Shown here piece by piece: positions 8,216 to 17,832 of a stretch of 64,000 bases of DNA. Source of the DNA: Actinoalloteichus fjordicus (lineage in GTDB: Bacteria; Actinomycetota; Actinomycetes; Mycobacteriales; Pseudonocardiaceae); the NCBI RefSeq assembly GCF_001941625.1, contig NZ_CP016076.1:6060001-6124000 (forward strand), written 5' to 3'. Every line of letters starts with the position of its first letter. The stretch's first letter is position 1. The notes beneath the pieces were generated by a model. That model was not told the origin of the DNA and searched no databases. It saw only the letters and a program-made list of their open reading frames with translations. Position numbers and translations under genes: made by a program.

Positions 8216-9136
8216 TCAGTCCCGCGCGGCGGCCTCGCGGACGTGCCGCGCGATCAGCGCGTAGACCCGACGGGCCTTCGCCTGGTCGCGGACGTCGTAG
8301 CCGTGGTCGGCCTGCGGCACGTCGTGGTGCTCCCGCAGCGCGCCGACCTCGCGTAAGCGCCGCGAATACCGCAGGCCCTCCGCATAGAGCAGGTCGTACT
8401 CCGGCGTGATCACCAGCGCCGGGGCGATGCCGGTGAGATCCGTCGTGTCGCTCGGCGCGGCAGGCGAGGCCAGACGATCGGCGGCCAGGTTTCGGCCGGG
8501 CACGTAGGAGTGGTCGAAGACGTCGCCCATCCAGGGGCGCAGCATCGGCTTGGCGATCACCGAGGTCTTCTGTCCGGCCGGAACGGTGAGATCGAGCACC
8601 GGATAGTGCAGGGCCTGCAGGGCGATCGCGGGCCCACCCTGCTCCCAGGCCTGGCGGGCCGCAGCCGCCGCGAGCGCCCCGCCCGCGCTCTGGCCGCCGA
8701 CCGTGAGCCTGCCGCCGTCCCAGCCGTGCTCGGCACCATGGTCGGCGATCCACCGGACGGCCTCGAACGCCTGGTGGACGGGCGCGGGGAACCGGTGCTG
8801 CGGCGCCACCACGTAGTCGACGTTGACGACGACCACGCCCGCCTCGGCCGCCAGGTACCGGCACAACGGATCGTCGAGCCACACTCCGGGCATGACGAAC
8901 CCGCCGCCGTGGAAGTTCACGTGCACGGGCGGCCGCGCGATGCCCGCCGCAGGGCGGTAGACCACGGCGCGAGCAGGCGCGATCGTCGTGGGGATCGTGA
9001 TGTCGCGTGTGTCGCCGGGCAGCTCGGGAAAGACGGCTCTGGTGCGACGGGTCACCGAGCCCTCGCTCCACCGCACCAGGCCCTGCATGATCCGAGCCGA
9101 GAACGCGGCGGCACCGGGTGTGCCGAGCATCGACAT
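8216..9136 (-). CDS. Alpha/beta hydrolase of the hormone-sensitive-lipase family (esterase)
   Basis: 306 residues. The oxyanion-hole motif is VNFHGGGFV, the nucleophile elbow GGQSAGGAL (Ser), the acid PEYDLLY (Asp) and the base ADHGY (His), the complete HSL/type IV esterase set. It probably hydrolyses short-chain carboxyl esters in the cytoplasm: there is no signal peptide. It reads toward the EamA gene and stands alone. Start at ATG 9136; the in-frame ATG two codons later is equally possible. Confidence 0.9.
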   Translation of the reverse strand: MSMLGTPGAAAFSARIMQGLVRWSEGSVTRRTRAVFPELPGDTRDITIPTTIAPARAVVYRPAAGIARPPVHVNFHGGGFVMPGVWLDDPLCRYLAAEAGVVVVNVDYVVAPQHRFPAPVHQAFEAVRWIADHGAEHGWDGGRLTVGGQSAGGALAAAAARQAWEQGGPAIALQALHYPVLDLTVPAGQKTSVIAKPMLRPWMGDVFDHSYVPGRNLAADRLASPAAPSDTTDLTGIAPALVITPEYDLLYAEGLRYSRRLREVGALREHHDVPQADHGYDVRDQAKARRVYALIARHVREAAARD

Positions 9137-9566
9137 GTCTCCTCCATACGCCCGTCGGTCGCTTCATCGTCCCCGCGCCGGGCGATTCAGTGTGTGGCGC
9201 TGGCGCCGAGTCGTTCGCTGTCTCCTGCGTCGTTCGTCGTCGGCAGTTCGCCACCGCTCGGCCACCGGAGTCCCCGACCCGCCCACGCCGTCGACGGCCT
9301 CAGTCGGCATCGGTGTCATCGGGGCGCCACCGTCCCGGCCGCCGGACGAACCCGAACCGCGGGGCGCTGCTGCGAAATCGGCCACGCAACCGACGTCGAT
9401 GGACCTGATGGGACGTCGCCAGCAGGTCCTCCCGGTGGCGCAGGCTCCCACGACGTGACCGCCGCCCCCGTCGTTCCCGCCGTTCGCGGCGGCCGAAGAT
9501 CGAGGCGGGCGGTCCGGTACGCGCCTGTCCCGAACACCATGGGCACGCATGGCGACCGCCTCGCCC
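9137..9566. other. Intergenic stretch, no gene seen
   Basis: 430 bp between esterase and recG. Only R/G/P-rich shadow frames. In mycobacteria rsmD and coaD lie not far downstream of recG; no trace of either is visible here. Confidence 0.45.
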
Positions 9567-11813
9567 TCACGTCTTCTGCAGATATTCCGCCCGGTCCTCG
9601 TCCACCAGATCCGCCACCATCCCCGCCAGGCCCGGGTGCTCGGTCAGCGCGGGGTCGCCGACCACGATGGCCTCCGCACGATCCCTGGCCTGCGCGATGA
9701 CGTCCTCGTCGTCGAGGAGCGACAGCAGCCGCAGCCCCGATCGCCTGCCGGACTGGGCCGCGCCGAGGATGTCGCCCTCGCGACGCAGCTCCAGGTCGAG
9801 GCGGGCCAGCTCGAAGCCGTCGGTGGTGCTGGCCACCGCGTCGAGACGCTGCATGGTGGTGGTGCCCGGCACGGCGTCGGTGACCAGCAGGCACAGTCCG
9901 GCCGCGCTGCCCCGGCCGACCCGTCCCCGCAGCTGGTGCAGCTGGCTGACTCCGAAACGGTCGGCATCCATGATCACCATGGCGGTCGCATTCGGCACGT
10001 TCACGCCGACCTCCACCACGGTCGTCGCCACCAGCACGTCGATCTCGCCTGCGGCGAAGGCCCGCATCACGGTGTCCTTCTCGTCGGCGGGCAGCCTGCC
10101 GTGCAGCATCCCGACCCGCAGGCCGCGCAGCGGTCCCTCGGCGAGTTCGGGGGCCACGTCGGCCACCGCCAGCGGGGGGCGACGCTCCGAGCCCTCCCCC
10201 TCGGCGGGCGGCGGGGTGTCGACGTCCTCGCCGGAGGAAGCCTGATCGCCGATCCTCGGACAGACCACATAGGCCTGATGTCCGGCGGCGACCTCCTCGC
10301 GAAGCCGCTGCCAGACCCGGTCCAGCCAGGCAGGCTTCTCCGCCACCGGCACCACGGTGCTCTTGATCGGTGATCGCCCCTTCGGCAGCTCGCGCAGCGC
10401 CGAGACCTCCAGATCCCCATAGACGGTCATCGCCACCGTGCGGGGAATCGGGGTCGCCGTCATCACCAGCACATGGGGGCTGACCCGTGACCCGGCTCGC
10501 GATCGCAGGGCGTCGCGCTGCTCGACGCCGAAGCGGTGCTGTTCGTCGACCACCACCAGGCCCAGATCCGCGAACTCCACCCGGTCCTGGATGAGCGCGT
10601 GAGTGCCGACCACGATGCCCGCCTCGCCGGAGACGACCTCCAGCATGGCCTTCCTGCGCTGCGCGGCACCCATCGAGCCGGTGAGCAGGGTGACCCGCGT
10701 GGCGTGATCGGGGGCGCCGAACTCCCCTGCGGTGGCCAGGTCGCCGAGCAGTTCGGCCAGGGAGCGCGCGTGTTGGGCGGCCAGCACCTCCGTCGGCGCC
10801 AGCATCGCCGTCTGTCGGCCCGCGTCGACGACCTGGAGCATCGCACGCAGTGCCACCACCGTCTTGCCGGAACCGACCTCGCCCTGCACGAGCCGGTTCA
10901 TCGGATGCTCACGGGAGACGTCCGCCCGGACGATCTCGCCGATCGACCGCTGGCCCTCGGTCAGCTCGAAGGGGATGCGCGCATCGAAGCTGTCGAGCAC
11001 GCCGTCGGGTCTCGGCGGGCAGGCCGGGGCGGGCCGGGCGTCGGCCGCCTGTCTGCGTTGGGCCAGGGCCAGCTGGACCGACAGTGCCTCGTCCCATTTC
11101 AGGCGCTTCCGCGCGAAATGCACCGCGGCCCGGTCCGCAGGCAGATGCACGTCGCGCAGCGCCTGAGTGAGGTCCGAGACTCGGAGATCGGCGCGCAGTC
11201 CGGCGGGCAGCGGGTCCTCGACGCCGTCCCAGGTGTCGAGGACCTGCCGCACGCACCGCGCGATCGACCAGGACGGCAGGCCCTGCGCCGCCGGGTACAC
11301 CGGGATCAACGCGGCGGTGAACTCCGCGACCACCGAGTCGCCGTCCCCCGCGTCCTGTGTCGCGGGCTCGATGAGCTGATACTCGGGATTCGCGAGCTGG
11401 AGCTGGCCGCGATAGGCGGTGATCTTGCCCGCGAACAGGCCCTTCTTGCCGGGCAGCAGCTCCCGCTCCCGCCAGGCCTGGTTGAAGAAGGTGCAGTTCA
11501 ACGCGCGTCTGCCGTCGGTGATGCGCACCTCGAGGATGCTGCCGCGCCGGGACCGCATGCTGCGCTTGGTCACCCGCTGGACCTCGGCCAGCACCGTGGC
11601 GTGCTCGCCGATCTCCAACCCGGCGATCTCCGTCAGTTCGCCGCGCTCGGCATAACGACGCGGATAGTGCCGCAGCAGCTCGCCCACGGTGTGCAGATTC
11701 AGCGACTTCGCCAGTGCGTCGGCCGTCTTGGCCCCGAGGATCGGGGTCAGCTGATCCGCCCAGTCGGTCATCGCGGACGGGCCTGGAGCTCGGTTCGGAT
11801 CGGTGTCATTCAC
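9567..11813 (-). CDS. recG: ATP-dependent DNA helicase RecG
   Basis: 748 residues, usual length. It remodels stalled replication forks and branched DNA intermediates in the cytoplasm. Order: N-terminal wedge/OB domain (GEHATVLAEVQRVTKR, ITDGRRALNCTFFNQAW), Walker A GEVGSGKT at ~315, TAMLAPTEVLAAQHARSL, DEQHRFGV box at ~424, MTATPIPRT, then the helicase C-lobe with VVEVGVNVPNATAMVI and QLRGRVGRG. GTG 11813 overlaps the DAK2 stop by GTGA, so translation is coupled; an in-frame ATG 14 codons later is an alternative. Part of the rpmB/DAK2/recG neighbourhood conserved in actinobacteria. Confidence 0.96.
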   Translation of the reverse strand: MNDTDPNRAPGPSAMTDWADQLTPILGAKTADALAKSLNLHTVGELLRHYPRRYAERGELTEIAGLEIGEHATVLAEVQRVTKRSMRSRRGSILEVRITDGRRALNCTFFNQAWRERELLPGKKGLFAGKITAYRGQLQLANPEYQLIEPATQDAGDGDSVVAEFTAALIPVYPAAQGLPSWSIARCVRQVLDTWDGVEDPLPAGLRADLRVSDLTQALRDVHLPADRAAVHFARKRLKWDEALSVQLALAQRRQAADARPAPACPPRPDGVLDSFDARIPFELTEGQRSIGEIVRADVSREHPMNRLVQGEVGSGKTVVALRAMLQVVDAGRQTAMLAPTEVLAAQHARSLAELLGDLATAGEFGAPDHATRVTLLTGSMGAAQRRKAMLEVVSGEAGIVVGTHALIQDRVEFADLGLVVVDEQHRFGVEQRDALRSRAGSRVSPHVLVMTATPIPRTVAMTVYGDLEVSALRELPKGRSPIKSTVVPVAEKPAWLDRVWQRLREEVAAGHQAYVVCPRIGDQASSGEDVDTPPPAEGEGSERRPPLAVADVAPELAEGPLRGLRVGMLHGRLPADEKDTVMRAFAAGEIDVLVATTVVEVGVNVPNATAMVIMDADRFGVSQLHQLRGRVGRGSAAGLCLLVTDAVPGTTTMQRLDAVASTTDGFELARLDLELRREGDILGAAQSGRRSGLRLLSLLDDEDVIAQARDRAEAIVVGDPALTEHPGLAGMVADLVDEDRAEYLQKT

Positions 11814-13708
11814 TCCACTCCCAGCAGCAGCACGGTGTCGGGCAGGTCGCCGTCGAAGCAGGTCAGGTCCACCTCGGGATGGATGCGGCGGAGCCGCTCG
11901 GACAAGGCGACGAGCAGGCCGTCCGGGGCGTGCCCGCCGGGCAGCACCGTGACCAGCTCACCGCCGGTGGACAACATCCGATCAAGAAGGGCCGACGCCG
12001 TCTCGATCGGGTCCCTTCCGATGATCATCACCTCGTCGTCGACGAGGCCGAGCACGTCACCGGGTTCACAGCGGCCCGCCCAGGTCAGCGCCGCGCTGGT
12101 GGCGACGAGTACCTCACCTCGGCGGGTCGCCGCCGCCGCCTCGGCCATCGCGACCGAGTCTTCGGCAGGGCGACGGCGCGGGTCGTGCACGGCCAGCGCG
12201 GCCAGGCCCTGCACCGGTGACACGGTGGGCACCACCACCACATCCTGACCCACCGACATCGCCTCGGCAGCGGCACGATCGGCGACCTCGATCGACACGG
12301 CGCCGTTGGGCAGCACCGAGACGTGCCGCGCCCCGGTCTCGCGGATGACGCCGACGAGTTCCACGACGGCGGCGGCGCCGCTCCGGGAGGAGGGCCGGAG
12401 CACTCGGGCTCCCTCGTCCGAGAACAGCGTCGCCAGTCCCTCGCTGGCCGCCACCGTCACGACGGCCCGGTGCAGGCCGAACAGGGCGCGCATCCGATGC
12501 GGCGAGACCGGCGCGACCGTCGGGTGCGGCTCGGTCGGCCCGTCGGGAGGCGCAGGCTGGTCGGCGAAGCGGACCACGCGAATCCGATGCGGCCTGCCGC
12601 GCTCCACACCGGCCTCGATCGCGGGCCCGATGTCGTCACAGTGCACGTGCACCGACCACAGGCCCGCACCGTCGCCCGCCACCGAGACCGAGTCGCCGAG
12701 ATCGTCGAGGATCAGCCGCAACTCGTCGGCCCGCGCCTGGTCCGAGTCGGCGAGCAGGTACATGACCTCGTAGGCGGGCGGCGACCCGGCGAAGGGCTGC
12801 TCGCTGCCGGGTTCGAGACCGCTGGCGTCGGGGGCGCCGTGCGGGGTGTGGTCCTGCGGGCCGCGTCCGGTCGAAGGCTGTGCGGCAGGATCGGTCGGGC
12901 CTGCGGCCTCGGCGGCGATCTCGACCGCGGCGGCGCTCGGGGAGGAGCCCCCGGCGACCTGCCCGGCCTGCTGCGCACCGGCCTCGGCGGCATCCTCGCC
13001 TGCCGTGCCGCGCGCACCCACCACGGGTGAGCTTCCGACCGGCGGGCTCTCGGCGTCAGGACGGCCCAGGCGCCGCGCGGCGTCGCCTCGACCGCTGCCC
13101 ACCACCGAGGACAACGCCTCGAGCAGCACCACGAGGCCTCGTCCGCCCGCGTCGACCACGCCTGCCCTGGCCAGCACGGCGAGCTGATCCGGCGTCCGTT
13201 CCAGTGCGTCGTCGGCGGCGGCCAGCGCGGCGGCGGCCACCGACGGCAGGGCGTCGGAGTCGGTGTCTGCGGCCGCCTGCGCGGCCGCGTGCAGGACCGA
13301 CAGCACCGTGCCGGGGACGGGACGGGCGACTGCGGCGGTGGCGAGTTCGTCGGCACGCGACAAGGCGGTGCGCAGCGCCCCGCCGGTGAAGACCGACGCG
13401 CCCTGCACGGCCTCGGCCAGGCCACGAAGCACCTGGGAGAGGATCACGCCCGAATTGCCTCTCGCACCGGTCAACGCACCCTTGGCCAGGGCGCTGATCG
13501 CCCCGCTCACCGCCGAGCTGACCTCGGCAGGAGCATGCCGCAGCGAGTCGAGGGCGGCGCGCATGGTGTACAGCAGGTTGCTGCCGGTGTCGGCGTCGGC
13601 GATCGGGTAGACGTTGATCCGGTCGATCTCCTCGCGATTGGCCTCCAGATCGGCCACGCAGGCGTCGGCCCAACGGCTGACCGCCTCGGCGTCCAGGGCC
13701 TGCAACAT
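11810..13708 (-). CDS. DAK2-domain (FakA-like/YloV) protein
   Basis: 632 residues. The N-terminal DhaL/DAK2 kinase domain shows INVYPIADADTGSNLLYTMR (metal-binding Asp cluster; the family more often has DGDTG), then LTGARGNSGVILSQVLRG and VVDAGGRGLVVLLEAL. A Pro/Ala/Gly-rich linker spans ~205-300. The C-terminal half holds the DegV-like/FakA accessory region (SVLPNGAVSIEV, PGDVLGLVDDEVMIIG). In Firmicutes FakA phosphorylates fatty acids bound to FakB; in actinobacteria the role is not settled. It always sits between rpmB and recG, and overlaps recG by 4 nt. Confidence 0.9.
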   Translation of the reverse strand: MLQALDAEAVSRWADACVADLEANREEIDRINVYPIADADTGSNLLYTMRAALDSLRHAPAEVSSAVSGAISALAKGALTGARGNSGVILSQVLRGLAEAVQGASVFTGGALRTALSRADELATAAVARPVPGTVLSVLHAAAQAAADTDSDALPSVAAAALAAADDALERTPDQLAVLARAGVVDAGGRGLVVLLEALSSVVGSGRGDAARRLGRPDAESPPVGSSPVVGARGTAGEDAAEAGAQQAGQVAGGSSPSAAAVEIAAEAAGPTDPAAQPSTGRGPQDHTPHGAPDASGLEPGSEQPFAGSPPAYEVMYLLADSDQARADELRLILDDLGDSVSVAGDGAGLWSVHVHCDDIGPAIEAGVERGRPHRIRVVRFADQPAPPDGPTEPHPTVAPVSPHRMRALFGLHRAVVTVAASEGLATLFSDEGARVLRPSSRSGAAAVVELVGVIRETGARHVSVLPNGAVSIEVADRAAAEAMSVGQDVVVVPTVSPVQGLAALAVHDPRRRPAEDSVAMAEAAAATRRGEVLVATSAALTWAGRCEPGDVLGLVDDEVMIIGRDPIETASALLDRMLSTGGELVTVLPGGHAPDGLLVALSERLRRIHPEVDLTCFDGDLPDTVLLLGVE

Positions 13709-14139
13709 CAGCCGTCTCCTCCGCCCGCGTCGTGAGTACGTCCTGTCGTGCCCCGGCGCCGATCCGGCGGCGGCCTTCCGCCGCTACGGGTCCCAGTCGT
13801 CACGGCTGCCATGCGTTCGCCGCACCGGCCTCGCCGGGACGTTCGGTGTGCCTGCCGGGGTGGGCGGCCTGCGCCTCGTGTCCGGCGGTCGCCACCCGGA
13901 GCCGGGGTTCGAGCCCGCTCGGCGGACCGCCTGCCGTCAAAGCCGCCCGCCGATCATTTCGTCGCAGGCCGACCGCCGGGGCAAGACTACCGTCGGCCCC
14001 CGGTTTGGAAGCGGCATGTGCGAGCCGCTAACCTGTCGAGGTCGCCCGGCCGGCCCGGGCTCTCATGTCGGCGTCTCCACGTCCGTTCTCGTGGATGAGG
14101 GACGCCCGTGATTGATCACAAACGTAAGGGGTGACTGAC
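13709..14139. other. Divergent control region between DAK2 and rpmB
   Basis: No gene. It contains a likely rpmB promoter at 14005-14034; the rest is GC-rich sequence with shadow frames. Confidence 0.5.
14005..14034 (+). promoter_or_regulatory. Putative rpmB promoter
   Basis: TTGGAA at 14005-14010, 18-bp spacer, TAACCT at 14029-14034. This gives a leader of roughly 100 nt before the rpmB start. Consensus match is moderate. Confidence 0.45.
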
Positions 14140-14331
14140 GTGGCTGCCGTCTGCGACGTCTGCGCAAAGGGGCCGGGCTTCGGCAAGTCTGTCTCGCACT
14201 CTCACCGCCGCACCAACCGGCGGTGGAACCCGAACATTCAGACCGTGCACGCCAAGATCGGTCTGTCCCAGCGCAAGCGGATGAACGTGTGCACGTCCTG
14301 CCTGAAGGCGGGCAAGGTCGTCCGCGGCTGA
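14140..14331 (+). CDS. rpmB: 50S ribosomal protein L28
   Basis: 63 residues from GTG 14140 (AAGGGG at 14126-14131), reading [20 protein letters not shown] then [16 protein letters not shown] and [18 protein letters not shown] at 14131 would add three residues absent in homologues. Two CxxC pairs make this the zinc-ribbon (C+) form of L28, as opposed to the Zur-regulated C- paralogue known in actinobacteria. Structural component of the large ribosomal subunit. It heads the conserved neighbourhood with the divergent DAK2-recG pair. Confidence 0.97.
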   Translation: MAAVCDVCAKGPGFGKSVSHSHRRTNRRWNPNIQTVHAKIGLSQRKRMNVCTSCLKAGKVVRG

Positions 14332-14360
14332 CCACTGCGCCGCAGGCACTGCCTGACATG

Positions 14361-14403
14361 CACGACACGGCCCGAGGGATTTCTTCCCCTCGGGCCTTCT
14401 GTC
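14361..14403 (+). terminator. Rho-independent-type terminator after rpmB
   Basis: GGCCCGAGGG (14369-14378) pairs with CCCTCGGGCC (14387-14396) over an 8-nt loop, followed by TTCTGT. Flanking CACGACA and TGTCGTG can extend the stem. Confidence 0.85.
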
Positions 14404-14750
14404 GTGGGTGAGCCGGTCTGTTCGGCGTCCTCGGATCGCCCGGCTGAGGAAGCCGTATCAGGCGGCCCCGCCCCCGATCCCTGCCCTGCCGGGCCTGGGC
14501 GGCGGACGAGATGTGCTCCTCGGAGCCGCGCGGCGGGCCGCCAGGATGCCGACGGCCTGCGGCCCGGTCCTTGAGTTGATCCGCCGGTTCGGCGGCACGA
14601 GAAGGCCTACCTGGGTGCGCTGGGGGGTGCGGCGACACGCCCAGGCCCGAAGAGCGGACGGTGTCCTTGGCCACGCCCTTGCTGATGACCTCGTTCACCA
14701 TGCTTTCCTCGTGAGCCGAGACTCGGATAGGTGAGGGACAGGAGGCGGAG
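14404..14750. other. Intergenic stretch, no gene seen
   Basis: About 350 bp upstream of the AlkD-like gene. A short reverse frame starting MVNEVISKGVAKDT at about 14703, preceded by GAGGAAA, soon becomes low-complexity and is not supported. Confidence 0.4.
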
Positions 14751-15422
14751 GTGACCGAGACGACGGTGGCCGAGGTGCTGGCCGAGCTGGCCGCGCTCGA
14801 GGACCCTCGGGCCCGCAAGGTGAACGAGAGACACGGTGACGATCACGGCGTGAACCTCGGCAGGCTGCGCGCGCTCGCGAAGCGGCTGAAGACGCAGCAG
14901 GAGCTCGCCCTCGAGCTCTGGAGGACGGCGGACACCTCGGCGAGGCTGCTGGCACTCCTGATCTGCCGCCCGAAGGCCTTCGAGCGTGACGAGCTGGACG
15001 TCATGTTGCGTGAGGCGCGCACCCCGAAGGTGCAAGGCTGGCTGGTGAACTACGTGGTGAAGAAGAACCCGCACGCCGAACGACTACGCCTGGCCTGGTC
15101 CGGAGATCCGGACCCGGTGATCGCGAGTGCAGGGTGGGAGCTGACCACCGAGCGCGTGGTCAAGAAGCCCGAGGGCCTCGACCTCGCAGAACTGCTCGAC
15201 GTCATCGAGGCGGCGATGAAGGACGCGCCTGCTCGGCTGCAGTGGGCGATGAACCACTGCCTGGCTCAGATCGGGATCGAGCACGCCGAGCACCGCGCCC
15301 GCGCCATCGAGATCGGTGAGCGCCTAGAGGTGCTCAAGGACTATCCGACGCCGCCGAACTGCACGTCTCCGTTCGCGCCTACCTGGATCACCGAGATGGT
15401 GCGTCGACAGCGGGACGGGTAG
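14751..15422 (+). CDS. DNA alkylation repair protein (AlkD-like HEAT-repeat family)
   Basis: 223 residues, helical, no signal. GTG 14751 follows GGAGGCGGAG. The pattern (HGDDHGVNLGRLRALAKRLK, ELALELWRTADTSARLLALL, VQGWLVNYVVKKNPHAE, RLQWAMNHCLAQIGIEHAEH) fits the DNA alkylation repair family related to AlkD, a glycosylase built from HEAT-like helical repeats that removes N3/N7-alkylpurines. Many family members of this subgroup are untested. It faces ung across 240 bp, so two base-excision genes are neighbours. Confidence 0.82.
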   Translation: MTETTVAEVLAELAALEDPRARKVNERHGDDHGVNLGRLRALAKRLKTQQELALELWRTADTSARLLALLICRPKAFERDELDVMLREARTPKVQGWLVNYVVKKNPHAERLRLAWSGDPDPVIASAGWELTTERVVKKPEGLDLAELLDVIEAAMKDAPARLQWAMNHCLAQIGIEHAEHRARAIEIGERLEVLKDYPTPPNCTSPFAPTWITEMVRRQRDG

Positions 15423-15663
15423 AAGCGTCCGTTCGGCTGCGGTTCCGAGCGCCCGCATCCGACCGCGCGCTGATCGACCCAGCGTGCATCGCCCGGACGC
15501 GAACCCGCTCCGGCGAAGGATGCTCCGCTCACCCGGCGATCCGTCGCAGGCGCACGAGGGGAATCCGGGCCGGGTCGGCGAGGGGCGACCAGGCAGCCGA
15601 GAAGCACGCCACCGACCAGCCGGTCACGCCCGGCCGGTCGACCGCCTCGACCGTTCGGTCGCC

Positions 15664-16341
15664 TCAGGGCAGCTTCCAGTCGACCGGCTGACCGCCCTGC
15701 TGTTCCAACAGCGCGTTGGCTCGGCTGAACGGCCGCGAGCCGAAGAAGCCGCCGCGCGCCGCCATCGGGCTCGGATGCGCGGACTCGATGCAGGGGACCC
15801 CCGGCATCATCGGCGCCAGGTTGCGGGCGTTGCGGCCCCACAGGATCGCAACCAGCGGGCCGCCCCGCGCAGCCAGCGCCTTGATGGCCTGCTCGGTGAC
15901 CGCCTCCCAGCCCTTGCCCTTGTGCGAGTCGGACTTGCCGGTCTGCAGGGTGAGGACCCGGTTCAGCAGCAGGACGCCGTGATCCGCCCACGGGGTCAGA
16001 TCGCCGGTGGAGGGCTTCGGGTGGCCGAGGTCGTCCGAGTACTCGGTGAAGATGTTGACCAGACTCGGCGGCAGCGGCCGCACCTCGGGGGCCACCGAGA
16101 AGCTGAAGCCGACGGCATGGCCCGGCCTCGGATAGGGATCCTGGCCGACGATCAGCACTCGGACCTCGTCGAACGGCTGGGTGAAGGCACGCAGGACGTG
16201 CTGCCCCGCAGGCAGGTACGTGCGGCCCTCCGCGATCTCGGCGCGCAGGAAGTCCCCCATGCGCGTGATCTGCTCGGCCACCGGCTCCATCGCCTTGGCC
16301 CAGCCGGGCTCCATGATTTCCGTCAAAGGACGTGCGGTCAC
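15664..16341 (-). CDS. ung: Uracil-DNA glycosylase
   Basis: 225 residues. Family 1 UDG: water-activating motif [20 protein letters not shown], uracil pocket LLLNRVLT, and the Leu-intercalation loop [20 protein letters not shown]. Excises uracil from DNA. Start GTG 16341 ([14 protein letters not shown]) is chosen by similarity to actinobacterial Ung; the frame is open to 16536 but that stretch looks non-coding and no strong ribosome site is seen. Core neighbourhood gene near rpmB/DAK2/recG. Confidence 0.95.
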   Translation of the reverse strand: MTARPLTEIMEPGWAKAMEPVAEQITRMGDFLRAEIAEGRTYLPAGQHVLRAFTQPFDEVRVLIVGQDPYPRPGHAVGFSFSVAPEVRPLPPSLVNIFTEYSDDLGHPKPSTGDLTPWADHGVLLLNRVLTLQTGKSDSHKGKGWEAVTEQAIKALAARGGPLVAILWGRNARNLAPMMPGVPCIESAHPSPMAARGGFFGSRPFSRANALLEQQGGQPVDWKLP

Positions 16342-16663
16342 GGAAAGCGACAATAGCGAGCCCTGCCGACACGTGATCGAGTAGCCCCATCGGCGTTCGC
16401 TCCCGCCGGAAGTGGCGCATCGTGCTCGCCTCGCCGCGGCCGACCGAGATCCACCTCCACGAAGGGGACGACGAACGACCAGCGGCATCGGCTCGCGCCG
16501 AACGTGGTTCTCGGTGGCAGGCTGCGGTGGGATCAAGGCCTGCTCGGATCGAGCGGCCCGACCCGGTCGTCCGTCATGACGGACGGGTCCGGGGTGGCCG
16601 CCCGGCGGCGACCACGCCGGAGCGGAGATTCCAGCGGCGGCACCGCCACCGACTCGCCTGCGG
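16342..16663. other. Intergenic stretch, no gene seen
   Basis: 320 bp between ung and the RidA-family gene. Shadow frames only. Confidence 0.4.
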
Positions 16664-17074
16664 TTAGTCGAGGACCGCGATGGCCTCGACCTCCACCAGG
16701 AGGTCAGGCTCGGCCAGCGCCGCGACCCCGACGAGCGTGGCGGCAGGCGGGGTCGGCGTGCGACCCAGCTTCGCGAGGGCTCGCTCGATCCCCGCCACCA
16801 GCAGGGGCATCTTGTCAGGGGTCCAGTCCACGACGTAGACGGTGATCTTCGCCAGGTCGTCGAGGGTGCCGCCGACCGCCGCCAGCGCGGTGGCGACGTT
16901 GAGGTAGCACTGTTCGAGCTGGGCGGCGAAGTCGCCTTCGCCGACGCGGCCCCCCTCCGCGTCGCGGGCGACCTGGCCCGAGACGAACACCGTCCTCGAT
17001 CCCGTAGCGACCGCCACCTGCCGATAGACGTCGACCTGCGGCAGCCCCTCGGGGTTCACCAGGGTGATGGCCAT
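16664..17074 (-). CDS. RidA family protein (YjgF/YER057c/UK114)
   Basis: 136 residues from ATG 17074, preceded by GAAGGAGA. Family marks: an N-terminal [70 protein letters not shown]. RidA proteins hydrolyse reactive enamine/imine intermediates from PLP enzymes; the catalytic Arg of true RidA (in an R-A--VEV context) is not obvious in this subgroup, so it may be another Rid class. Divergent from a TetR gene across a 79-bp region containing a palindrome, which suggests repression by it. Confidence 0.88.
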   Translation of the reverse strand: MAITLVNPEGLPQVDVYRQVAVATGSRTVFVSGQVARDAEGGRVGEGDFAAQLEQCYLNVATALAAVGGTLDDLAKITVYVVDWTPDKMPLLVAGIERALAKLGRTPTPPAATLVGVAALAEPDLLVEVEAIAVLD

Positions 17075-17122
17075 GCTGATCTCCTTCTCGCGCGAGCGGC
17101 GTGGATTCACAACCCGGTAACT

Positions 17123-17140
17123 ATAGCAATGCAATGCTAT
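17123..17140. promoter_or_regulatory. Candidate TetR operator in the RidA/TetR divergent region
   Basis: ATAGCA-ATGCAA-TGCTAT: perfect 6-bp arms with a 6-bp centre, just upstream of the TetR start at 17154. AT-rich against its surroundings. Confidence 0.65.
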
Positions 17141-17153
17141 GTAATCTGCCCGC

Positions 17154-17774
17154 ATGGCCAGGACGAAGGATCCGGCGGTCCGCACCCTGCTGATCGAACG
17201 GGCCGCACACATGCTCCGGGTCCGGGAGCCCATCACCCTGCGCTCGCTGGTGGCAGGCACGGGCGTGTCGACGATGGCCGTCTACACCTACTTCGGCGGC
17301 ATGGACGGCATGTGGAAGGCCCTTCGGCAAGAGGGCTTCACCCGCCTGGCGGCCCGATTCGCGGCGACGGCCGCCTCCGACGATCCGGTCGAGGACCTGA
17401 CCGGCCTGATCGCCGCCTATCTCGGCAACGCCTTGGACCACTCCGATCTGTACCGGGTCATGTTCGACGCGAACTTCGACCTCGAAGACCTCGCGGCGGC
17501 GGACGCGACGTTGGAGTACCTGGTCCAGGCCGTCGATCGCGCCAGGCGGGCGGGCCGCTTCGTGGCCGACACCGACCCGCTGGAGCTGGCGACGCAGAGC
17601 TGGGCCGTCGCCCACGGTCTGGTCTCGCTGGTCGCAGGCGGACCGCTGCCGCAGGCGACGCTCGCAGGCGGCGTTCCCCTGCTGACGGCGCTGTTCGTCG
17701 GCAGGGGAGACGACCCGGACCGATGCAGGCGCTCCGTGGAGGGCGCCTGGCGGCGGTCACGGCTGCCCTCCTGA
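17154..17774 (+). CDS. TetR-family transcriptional regulator
   Basis: 206 residues. HTH at ~10-60 (LIERAAHMLRVREPITLRSL, then GTGVSTMAVYTYFGGMDGMW), followed by the helical C-domain with the WHG-type segment ATQSWAVAHGLVSLVAGGPL typical of the TetR_C subgroup. Divergent from the RidA-family gene and next to a palindromic operator at 17123-17140; likely represses itself and that gene. Ligand unknown. Confidence 0.9.
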   Translation: MARTKDPAVRTLLIERAAHMLRVREPITLRSLVAGTGVSTMAVYTYFGGMDGMWKALRQEGFTRLAARFAATAASDDPVEDLTGLIAAYLGNALDHSDLYRVMFDANFDLEDLAAADATLEYLVQAVDRARRAGRFVADTDPLELATQSWAVAHGLVSLVAGGPLPQATLAGGVPLLTALFVGRGDDPDRCRRSVEGAWRRSRLPS

Positions 17775-17832
17775 GAGCCCCACACCGAGACGGGGCGAAA
17801 CGGGCAGCGCTCCCGCCGTGGCGATCGTCTAC

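Noticed and set aside
10536-12248. 570-codon forward frame opposite recG/DAK2
   Set aside because: Antisense shadow of two well-supported genes; composition follows their third-codon GC bias.
14607-14703. Reverse frame starting MVNEVISKGVAKDT with GAGGAAA upstream
   Set aside because: Sensible for only ~15 codons, then Arg/Pro-rich and overlapping the rpmB terminator.
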